Assembly (NCBI RefSeq): GCF_019175385.1
Contig: NC_083337.1
Coordinates: 45,360,938-45,424,937, forward strand
Reading direction: 5' to 3'
From: Lycium barbarum
Taxonomy: Eukaryota > Streptophyta > Magnoliopsida > Solanales > Solanaceae
Length of the DNA stretch: 64,000 nucleotides
The notes under the pieces were generated by a model. It saw nothing but the letters and a program-made list of their open reading frames with translations. It was not told the DNA's origin and did no database searches. Position numbers and translations under genes: made by a program. Shown piece by piece: positions 54,248 to 64,000 of the stretch (its first letter is position 1; every line of letters begins with the position of its first letter).

Positions 54248-57200
54248 TGTCACGACCCAAACCGATGAGCCGTGACAAGTACCTGACCATTACTGGCCAA
54301 GCACTCCTATGCTTGCATTTACTTCTCACTGACTGTCCTGGGCCCATACACAATCTATAAATGAGCTGAACTGTCTCCCGAACAATCAACATAAGAGACA
54401 CCATATCGGGAATTCACGGCCAACACATACATATAAACATAAACACAGAGAGTAACAGCGTGAGCCGATTTGGCCGCCACATATATATACTGTACAAAAA
54501 AAAAAGTGCCGACGAGGCTGCATAACGACACGACTACATATCACTATCCACAGACCTCTATGGAGTACAAACTGTAGAAAGGACGGGACAAGGCCCTGCC
54601 GTACCCATATATGTACATAACAGAATAGCATACCCAAAAGGGTTGTTGCTCTGGATCAATGGAGCGTACCGGCTGAGATGGAAGAGAGATACTACTGGTC
54701 TGGCTCGCTCGGCTGGCTACCTGGTCCTGCGGGTATGAACGCAGCGTCCATAGAAGAAAGGACGTCAGTACGAGTAATATACTGAGTATTTAAGGCATGA
54801 ATGATAACATGATAATATGTACAGAACATGAACAACAACATAATAAGGAAACATGGAAGATATAAGAAAAAGGTATGACTGTAACTGCTTGCCTCTTAAG
54901 GCGGAATCATGCATACTCACTTTTACCTTCAAAACATGTCACCCATACATACATAAACTGTCTGAATCAAATAACATCATTAGCCCGCGTCCGGGGTAAT
55001 CATCTCACGCCGCCCACTAGTGGTGCTGCTCGTGCCATATAGACACGGTGTTATTATCATAATCCATAAGCCGCCCAGTACGCCCAGCATAGTGGTGCTG
55101 CCCGGCCATATAGGCACGGTGTAATCATCCATAAGTCGCCCACTACGCCCAGCGTAGTGGTGCTGCCCGGCCACATATGCGTGGTGTAACCATTACAACA
55201 TAAGCATGCATAAGAGCCAAATCAAAAGCTATAACTTCATCGGAGTGACGTAAGGTCGGTAACCTCCGATTGTATTATTGAATAACCATGATCGTCGTGT
55301 CTCACCTTGAAAGGACTAGCATTATAAGGCGAGACCATCAATGAAGAATAACATCAAGGGAAAACATAGAGTAAGATCATAAAGCATCAGTTCATACCCT
55401 TTGGAACTTTTAGAAATAGAGTCACCATCAATGAATAAAATTAAGAAAATCAAGAAATAGCTCAACATTCTCATATTATCATTGATCTCATAACTTGAGA
55501 CTTTTAAACATAAAAACATCATTATCATAATTGTCATAGAGATGTGCTCATCTTTGACATCCCCGTTATCATTGTGAAAACACATGTCCATCGTTGTTGT
55601 CATAAGAGCTTACAAAATCATAAACCTTTGTTTTGGAAAAATACAGACATTTTGGAAAACATTTATGGGTTATCAGGAAGGGAATCATGTCTTGGAATCA
55701 TAGACTTTTAACTTTTGATCACAAGGAAGATATGGAAACATTTATGAAGTCATAACATGGGAATCGTGCCTTTGAAAGAAAGGGACGAGCCCTAACATAC
55801 CTGTTCCACCTCTTATTAGCTACGCTTATGCGTCCGAGCTCGTAAGTCTACATTCGAGAGGATTAAAATGTTAGTCTCCTTATCACACACTTATCCCAAG
55901 TTCCAATTTAAACTATTTTATATTCTATCGAAAATCGGGCAACATCTCCCTTGTTTATGTGCCTAGCCCGAATTCTTATTTCATCAACCAACAATAACAA
56001 CAATAATACCAATATCAATAATATCTTTTCCCATATAAAAGTATTCCATAAAACAGCCCACACACTGTTTTTCAACTTCTATAACTAAACAACTCACTAT
56101 ACAACCATTTAACCATTCTATCTTTGTAACAAGCCAGTATCAATATAAACAGGAAGAGATCCATACCTTTCTCCCATTAATATTATTGTATCTTCACTTT
56201 TCCACTGTAGGTTTAGGCCAAAACACACCGCTATCCGGACCAGAATTTGAAAATTATACCTAGTTTGGGCTAAAAAGTGGGTGTGGGAAGGTTGGGGAAT
56301 TTTCTAGAGAAGTTGGGATGTTTTTGGGTGTGTTTGGTTGAAAATAGGGGGCCTCCCCCTTTTGTAGAATGGTCCAGGCTCTGCCTGGACCGACTTATTT
56401 TTCCTTCAGCGCGTTCGCGCTGGTTCAGTTTTTCTGACTGCGTCTTCGTTCAATAAAAAGGTCATAACTCTTGATACCGATATCGTGTGAGGGCCCACAA
56501 CCCATGGTTGGAAATATAATTCAATTATATACAACTTTCATTCTTGGTGTTTTTCCAAATTCCAAACTTATAATATCGTTTTGGCCCCTCGAAATCAAAT
56601 CATCCGAAATTATTTCCTTAAATCGTCCTTTTGGAGGGCTTATGCCCATATTTGGCTTAAGGGTCCTTCTTAGGACTTGCTCAACTTTTCATGTACTACT
56701 CATATATATCTTCATATGTCCTTTACAAAACTCTGTTGTGTGGGCCCCACTTAGCTTGCAGCAACGAGGGCTTTTCATCAAGTGCCATATAAACCAATTC
56801 ACCACATATAATCTCCAAACGTCATATATAGGTTATTATTACATTCTTATAATATAACCTTCGTCCCGAACCCGGGCCTCAAAATTGCTCAGCGTGTTCG
56901 CGCTGTATTGGACCTTGGCCTTCGGCGCGTTCGCGCCACTCCCTGGTGAGTTCGCGCAGACCATTTTGGTGGTCTGCCAGCTCGACTTGTAACATCCATA
57001 TCTCCTTACCCCGATGTCCTATAGAGGAGAGGTTTGTTGCGTTGGAAGCTAGACTTCCCGAACTTCACTTCGAAACACTTAATATACTAAAACATATTCT
57101 TTCTTCCAGTTAGACCAAAATTTCCATACCAAACCTTGCCCAACTTTCCTTCAAAGCCTCGGAAGCTTAATCTCCTTCGTTCACCAATTTTTCAATCCTC

Positions 57201-57346
57201 CTATAACCTGTTACACGAACTCAGACTCTTATAATCGTAACACGAGCACTTATGATCTTGCATCTTCTCGACACTAACTCTGATGTCTGTAATTGAATAA
57301 CTAATACCTAACGAATCTCAACATACAGAAACTACGAGGTGTAACA
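54248..57346 (-). mobile_element. Y: solo LTR nested in L LTR3, 3099 bp
   Basis: Flanked by ctctg at 54243-54247 and 57347-57351. Same insertion as 30457-33587. Contains double hairpin 54745-54785, repeats near 55009-55195 and U3 palindromes near 56372-56425 and 56890-56980, some now decayed (cagcgtg for cagcgcg). No gene. Confidence 0.92.
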
Positions 57347-57917
57347 CTCTGAACTTGAATTTATATAGGTTATGCATTCCATAACTCCTCATATGCTATG
57401 AGGCATACCTCCCTCAAGTTGGACCAAAAATCCTGTCCAAAATTCTGCTAAGTTTTTCCAAAGTTTCGTCAAACTTAATTTCTTCGATTTACTTGTTCTC
57501 CGATCTTCCATAACTTACTAAACATGAACTTAAACCCTCATAACCATGAGATAGGCATGTCTAGTCTCATATAACCTTGAAAATAACTCCGTGTCCAAGA
57601 CTAGGATCACTAACATACGACAAATATTGACGTACAACACTACGAGGTGTAACATCCTTCCCCCAATCGAAACATTCGTCCTCGAATGTTAAATTCTCAG
57701 AGATCTTAAGAAAATTTCAGCGGAGTCTCCTTTGTAATTGTAGCACTGCCAACCTGCCACATAGCAAACCAAACTATACAATGCCACACAGGGCCACAAC
57801 AATCAATACAACAATGGTCCTACATGACCAACAAGAGTAGCTGATACATAATACATACTTGAAGACGATGGTGTCATAGTCCGCATCTGCTCTGGAATCG
57901 GAAACAAATGAGGGTAT

Positions 57918-58199
57918 CTAGACTTCATATCTTCCTCGTTTCCTCAAGTGATTTCCTCTATATTCACAATCTTTCATAGTACTTTTACAGAAGCTACATC
58001 TTTGGTTCTTAATACACAAACCTAGAACTTGGAGATCGGAGAGGGTAATAGGAAATTTCTCATACGATAACTGTTCTGTAATCCGAAAATCATCAACTGG
58101 CGCAACTCTAAGAGAATTCCCAACACACTTATGAAGCATAGACATATGATAGACTAGACGTATAGATTCCCAATCTAACTCATAGGCCATTCGGCTCAC
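57918..58199 (-). pseudogene. pol: Chromodomain-side pol relic in L internal 3
   Basis: 93 codons, MAYELDWESIRLVYHMSML onward; same relic as in units 1 and 2. Confidence 0.73.
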
Positions 58200-58829
58200 T
58201 TTGTTAATAGTCTTGCGGAAGCTAAAATATCAAGGGGTAAACTGGTACTCCTTTTCAAATCTCATAAATCTCTTCAGAATGAAATTCAAAAACTCAAACC
58301 GTATGATACTCTTTCGTTCTTATAGGGCTTCAGACAGGCTATTTGAATGTTGGTATGGTGACTACAACCATATGCGGATTCAAGCCACATTAATTGGTCA
58401 TCCTAAGATCCTTACAGATCTAACGTGCATGCTCATAACATATCCTCAAAAGTCCAAAAAGTGCACTCTATCTACTCATCTGTCTCAAGATGGAGGGCAA
58501 TACTGCCGTAATCTACATTTTCCAGGTTCCTCTGAATATACAGATGTTCAGGCGTTAGTAAAGAACTAGGCACCTTAACCGAATAAACAGAAATGGTAGG
58601 CAATTGGACAATTCCACATATAGCTTACGCAATTTCTTAAAATTATAAAATCCATACTGATTATTCTTCCATTCCATAACAGCATATCCATATGTTACCT
58701 TGGTCATTCAGGATTCTGGTTACCTATTAATAAACTACAAATGTTGTAGTATTTCTTTAATATCGGTCCACTAAGGTCATGATACAACTTTGTTACTTCT
58801 GAATAGATCATACAACTTGTCTACATTTA

Positions 58830-61800
58830 ACATATAGTCGGTCCTGATATCTTATGAATCCACCTTACTGAGATACCCCTTTCCTGAATATCCTTTCAAG
58901 CTTTAGGTTAAGAGATATGCAATATTTAGGATACTATGTCTTTACTCAGGTTTTCCGACATATACCATATTTGATATTACTGGTCTCCACCATACTATGC
59001 TTCACCAGTTGAATCTCTATAGTGATCTTAGCAACCCTTTCATATACTTGTATCACTTATATGGTATATAATTCCGCACCCTTTTGTTACCTTCCGGTAT
59101 AAACGTATCCATTTCGGTGTTAGATCTCTCCTTATTCACTTAATACCATCAAGCCATCTTACGCAAACTTACTTGTCATTAGACTCTTTATTTCCGCTAC
59201 TAACCTTTCGTTCCTCATTTAGGTCAATCTTATTCCATTTCTCTTGCAACGTGACTTTAGTTCCTTTACATTCTAAATCTTCTATGCCTGAAATTCTCGT
59301 ATCATCTATAAGCTTTCACTTCCATATCATCTTAAATGTTTATCATATTTTTTTTCATCGCAGGCTATTACCATTATGTGCTTTCTTACCTTGGAATAAT
59401 TCACCCTCATTTCATCTTTCTTTAAGGCTTATCACTTATTTCCTAACCATGCTACGATGTTGAGACATTATATCATTAAAACTAATTTGAGGTGGCTATA
59501 TCATCTATATTCACATCTTAGTCCATCTTTTACACCGAGTGTCATCATACCCAATCCTTCTTCGTTTCTTCATTACTGGACCTCTCATAATATCCTGATC
59601 TTGTAACTTCGAGTAAAACCTTCCTTCGAGTCCTATCTCTCAATCTTTACCTAGTCATGCATATGACTGACTGGCTACGTCTATCGTCAAATCGTTCCTG
59701 CACCTTATCGTTCTGCTTGTATAATACCCTTTTATATGGCTCCAAATTCATTTTGATTACTATTTTCTCATCTTTACAAGGCATACTTTTTATCCAATAC
59801 TATCGCCTCGTCTTCCCCCCTTAAGGTAGTAGCCAAATACTCTATATTTAACATCTTATTTATCATCACTTTTCCCTATAAATACATACTCCCAGCAAAT
59901 CCGCAACTAATCTTAACCATAACTGTTCGTCTTCTGAGTCTATCTGGTCGGTTGCACACAAATATAAAGGGTCACATACCCTTATAGACGTACTGGCCCT
60001 GGATGGGCCTAATTTTTCAATGAAGAGATCTTCATAATTTCCCTTACCACCTTTCCAATAATCATCTCTCTTCTATTACTCGATCACCCATCCAATCACT
60101 GTAATGGCATCTAGCACCAGATGCTTTTCTCAAAAATCCGTCCAGATTGTTAACGTTCCTCTTCTTCTTCGTTGCATAAATACTCGACCTTCTGGTAGGC
60201 CTCTTTTAGACTACAAGTTTATCTTATCAAAGAAGGGTGTATCTTATACCAATTTGCAACCTTAAACCCATTATTTTCCCATTATAAAGATAATTCTTTT
60301 GAACATTTTTTGCCTCCTTCATTAACTATACATCCTTGTATTACTAACTCAAAAATCCTGTTATAATAGAACTTCTGGAGGATAATTTTTCATACCTTGG
60401 TTCTACCTTTTTTCTTATACCTTCCTTGGAAACAATTCACGATTCTTATACCCTTATACTCATGTCTCTGTATAATATCCTTGATAATATAGTCTGCCCG
60501 ATAAGAAGACCCTCGTCGATATCCAGCTTATTTGAGTAACGTACATTGTTTTTTTTACCTTTTCTGACCAATCATATTCCCTTTAATACCCGAAACAATA
60601 ACTATCCTCTGCCGAATCTTGCATTCTATCTCATATCACCTTTAGACATTAAACATCATCATTCTTATAACCTATACTCTTCTCCTTTTCTGAAATTCCT
60701 ATTTTACCTCTTTTTGCTCTTAAATCATTTGTATGTTTACACTCACGTGTCATATTTTAACATATACATATCCTTTCCATGTCTTACCTTGTGAAGAAAA
60801 TACAACTCCCATCTAATCATACCGATGTCTCATTAATAAAACACTTCTAAGGTTGTTAGCCACTCATGGTATAAACATAGTCGTTTGCTATCGTCCGACA
60901 GAAAATTTAGAACTTCTCTTTCTTTAAATCTTATCGGTAATGCATCAGAAGTTATCTTAAAAGAATTGCATATAATATATCAATACCACCATCAAGAGTG
61001 TATGACCATTATTACCACAATAATTGTACCAAGCATCATCACTCAGCCCCTCGCACTGTACTATCTTCCCTTACTTACAAGTCATTTGTATCTTTCTCAT
61101 TCCCCTTTACACCCATTATTCGTAATGTTGTAGATAAAATTTCTTGGTCAAACTATGTCCAATACATACCTTTCCTGTTTAATCTAACCATATCCTTATT
61201 ACCACAACTTTTTTTCCACTGTTCTATCGACATATTCACAATCTTAATTCATCGTCTGACCACAGATTTCGCATAAGGTTCCTCTTTAAAATTACTCCCG
61301 TACCTTTTTCCTTAATATAATCGTTAGGGCTTTATAACTTACCGTCGTTGCATAACATAGAACATTTCAGAATCAGACTTGCTTAATCTTTAACACTTTA
61401 TCAAAGCGACAAATATACATTCCATCATTAGTTGCTCTGGTCTTAAAACTCCGACGGATGTGGTCCATGACATGGCTCTAATCTAGAATCCTGATCTGGC
61501 ATAAATCATTCTAACATGGGCTTGAGAATTGCTTCTTCCTGATGTCCCTTCATCTATCTTCTTCTTTGAATGTACAAACTATACTAACCTGTTAAGTCTT
61601 TCCACCACCTTTATTCGAACCTTACTCCAAAGATGCCATCAAGTCTTGGTTAATAGGGTCCTTAGGCTGCAAACTCCTCAGCCTTTCAGAAGTCCTTGCA
61701 TTCTCCGCTAGTAAAAAATAATTCGAAGCTTGGGGATCAACTCCCAGCATTAGCTTTCTCCTTCCTTGCCCCACTATAGCAAAAGGTGAAACTGACAACA
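58830..61800 (-). other. AT-rich decayed internal sequence of L
   Basis: No gag, RT or RNase H motif is readable in any frame. The short plus-strand ORFs are Leu/Ser/Tyr-rich chance frames that recur in each unit because the units are copies. Position suggests it was gag to RNase H. The counterparts are 34930-37740 and 43480-45960. Confidence 0.6.
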
Positions 61801-61810
61801 TCGGAGCTCC

Positions 61811-62050
61811 TTATAGCTCCTTTACACTCATCAATGTCGATGATTCCAGTAGTGCTGATTCATCTATAATCTTGAACGGGCCCATTTCCATAGAAGACAT
61901 AATCTCAAATGGATCTATTTCAATGGAGGGTATATCCTCACTTAGGTCATCCTCTAAAGAATAGCTCACTTCTCTTCCTGTCGTCATTGTAATCCTCGAA
62001 TCATCCATAGTCCTTTCTGAAGAAATCATCTTCAAACTGTTAAACAACAA
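61811..62050 (-). pseudogene. Acidic ORF of L internal 3, truncated
   Basis: 79 codons, closely similar to the first half of 37741-38169 (YSLEDDLSEDIPSIEIDPFEI). A GAA-to-TAA change after SVKEL ends it. Confidence 0.65.
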
Positions 62051-62229
62051 CGGTCAGGGTCGAAAGTCCACACACCCTCGCACGATCTAGAACATGAAAG
62101 AATGATAACAATCCTAAATGTATTGCAGCCTCCTGTTTATAAGTGTGGCGCACAACAAACCCGTAAACAAGACTCTACTAGACACGGCTTGTAGACAACC
62201 CTGGGACAGAACTACTCTGATACCACTTT
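62051..62229 (-). other. L leader and primer binding site (unit 3)
   Basis: tRNA-Met site at 62214-62225 (minus strand TGGTATCAGAGT); leader as in unit 1. Confidence 0.85.
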
Positions 62230-64000
62230 TGTTATGATCCAAACTGGAGGGCCATAACGGGCACCTGGCCTTACTCACCATGTACCCCAAGACATACATG
62301 CCTAACGTAATCGTAAGCATAGGTAGGACATTTGGGCCGGCATGAGATAACCTGCTGACTTACAGAAGTAATAGACTGAATAAGATATGTCTGAAAGAAC
62401 ATAACTACAAAAATAAGCTGGACATACTGTACGGACCAACAAAGCCATATGACATCTGACTGTACATAACTGTCTACAAGACTCTACTGGAGTACATGAC
62501 ATAACGTGATCGGGACAGGGCCTTGCCATACCTATTCATATGCATATGTAACCATGCTGACTCACAAGGCAACCCCGGAATAAGTGGAGTGCAGCAACAC
62601 TGTCTGCTGAGCTGATATCCTATTAGGAGGTCTGTCAACCTGTATATCAAGACCTGCGGACATGAAACGCAGCATCCCTAGACAAAAGGACATCAGTACG
62701 AGCATTGTATCGAGTATGTAAGGCATGAAAAACAACATAACAGAGACATGAGAGTAACATGAGACAAAGGGGAATCAACCTGTACATCTGAACTGCCGCT
62801 GTGGGCCAATAATATTCGTAAATACTGTGAATGCATGCATAAGGGTCACACATATATATGGTTATATAACGCCTGTCAAGCCTCGGTGGGCATCCCATCG
62901 TATCATATCGGCCTCTGTGGGCATCATCACCAACATCATCATATGACCAGCTGGTAGTGCATATATAACGCTGTCACCTTCCCCATACCCCATACACATA
63001 TATAATACATAATTTAAATATAATGCCTAAGGGGTCATAGGTCTGTACATATATATATATATATATATAAATGAAAAGCAATGCAAAAATATGATAAGAG
63101 TACATCCTGAATATGTCGGAGTGACGTAAGGTCGTTATATCTCTGAACATCATTATGAGATAGCATTTTTAGCAACAAGTGACTCAAGGAATCATACAGA
63201 ATCTGAGGAAAGACTTTCTGGAAACAACATTATAGAACATGAAACAACATGGAACATCCCTAATTTCTATGAATTGAATCATTATGGATTACCGTTACGT
63301 GTACATTTTGTTCATAAGGATCATGCCAAAAAAAGGAAGAGAACAACCTTAATATACCTCAAGTTGTCCAAGAAATCCAACACTGAGCTTATTACAGTTA
63401 GTGCGCCAATCCTATAACAAAGGAAAGCATACATAACCTAGATGGCGCTAGTATAACACATATATGAAATGATAACTCGATTCTTACGAAGAAACGGGCA
63501 ACATTTCCCCTTAGTCTTTAGTTTCAACAACATAAGTAGCAACCAACAACAACAACAACAACAACAAATCCATATAGGTTCCTTATATTCACTTCGATAA
63601 CCAACAAGGTTATACCTCAAACATTCTGTAAATGTACCAATATAAAATTATGATGTACACTTCCTTTCATATTATCCATTGAAGTGCAATCTCAACAACA
63701 TCTTAAAAACATCAAACATTACCCATAAACAAGGAAATCATCTCAATGCCACATTAACAATATGATCAAAACAGTCCATGAACTCAATATAGTTTCTAAC
63801 TCACATTTAAAGTTCTTTCCATACTTTAACCCTTCAATCAAGTAGTTTAAAGGCTAAATAATACCATAGACATGAAGATTAGATAATAACTTAACTTAGA
63901 AACTCAAGAACTTCTCAACTCAGATGTTACTTCACTGCTAAGTTCTCCCCAAAGCTGCCATAAGAAGCAATGTACACACACAAGTCCTAGGTGTCAAATC
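62230..64000 (-). repeat. L LTR4, partial (continues beyond window)
   Basis: Starts TGTTATGATCC like LTR2 and is uninterrupted through the Z site and the LTR2 deletion site. The Y insertion site would fall about 300 bases beyond the window end, so its state is unknown. A TA run lies at about 63046-63069. No gene. Confidence 0.87.

Larger units (their letters stand above)
52157..57654 (-). repeat. L LTR3, carrying nested solo Y
   Basis: TGTCACGACCC...GGTGTAACA in plus coordinates; about 2.4 kb without Y. A local duplication (atgcctaaggggtcataggt at about 52943 and 52987) with TA runs lies at 52965-53030. Uninterrupted at the Z site. No gene. Confidence 0.88.
57655..62229 (-). mobile_element. 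L internal region 3, complete but degenerate
   Basis: 4575 bp from polypurine tract (minus strand gggggaagga, 57655-57664) to primer site (62214-62225). Order on the minus strand: leader, broken acidic ORF, about 2.8 kb AT-rich sequence without recognisable coding, integrase relic near 58600-58810, chromodomain relic 57918-58199. The best copy for reconstructing the internal structure of L. Confidence 0.85.
47169..64000. repeat. Segmental duplication, second copy (runs off window)
   Basis: Repeats the order of 20998-46059. It contains the uninterrupted sites for Z and for the deletions in LTR2 and internal 2. LTR4 shares the changed terminus TGTTATGATCC with LTR2, as expected if LTR1-internal-LTR2 and LTR3-internal-LTR4 are the paired copies. 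Confidence 0.85.

Overview
The window is plant nuclear heterochromatin made almost entirely of nested, partly decayed Ty3/gypsy LTR retrotransposons of the chromovirus Tekay/Del type. I found no host gene, tRNA gene, CRISPR array or bacterial operon. The reverse transcriptase, integrase and chromodomain-like sequences, the initiator-tRNA-Met primer sites and the 2-3 kb LTRs suggest an asterid, most likely Solanaceae. That host call is recognition from memory, not a search.

Left half, plus strand. Element E1 (1-18490, 5' end outside the window) is a once-autonomous gag-pol element with many stops and frameshifts. Inside its RNase H is a younger non-autonomous element, E2 (5322-13852), with a perfect 5-bp target duplication and very similar LTRs. 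E2 has no gag-pol. It carries an acidic repeat ORF at the gag position and a stretch clearly derived from 5S ribosomal RNA. E1 itself sits in the RT region of an older gypsy element, X, whose degenerate pol is at 18491-20997 and whose 3' LTR is at 20998-23111. X lies in turn in an LTR of another family, W (23112-24340 here).

Right part. A 403-bp AT-rich fragment and a minus-strand integrase/chromodomain relic are followed by a tandem array of a minus-strand element, L, in which LTRs and internal regions alternate: LTR1 25836-33883, internal 33884-38348, LTR2 38349-42314, internal 42315-46059. Each LTR that is long enough carries the same nested solo LTR, Y. The whole block then occurs again from 46060 to the window end: W with a solo X LTR at the same site, the AT fragment, the pol relic, LTR3 52157-57654, internal 57655-62229, and LTR4 from 62230. 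The window therefore holds a tandem segmental duplication of about 26 kb, and its two copies differ by datable events (a solo-LTR conversion, a later solo LTR Z, microhomology deletions).

How the parts may work together. E1, E2 and L share a primer site and a near-identical leader with a small hairpin. This fits non-autonomous E2 being mobilised by E1-like Gag-Pol (inference). Across LTR families that otherwise look different, two features recur at fixed places: short palindromes just upstream of the TATA box, and a pair of adjacent hairpins in the downstream part of the LTR with compensatory arm changes. These, the 5S-derived insert and the acidic ORF shared by E2 and L are the most interesting signals here. 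All repeat comparisons were made by eye.
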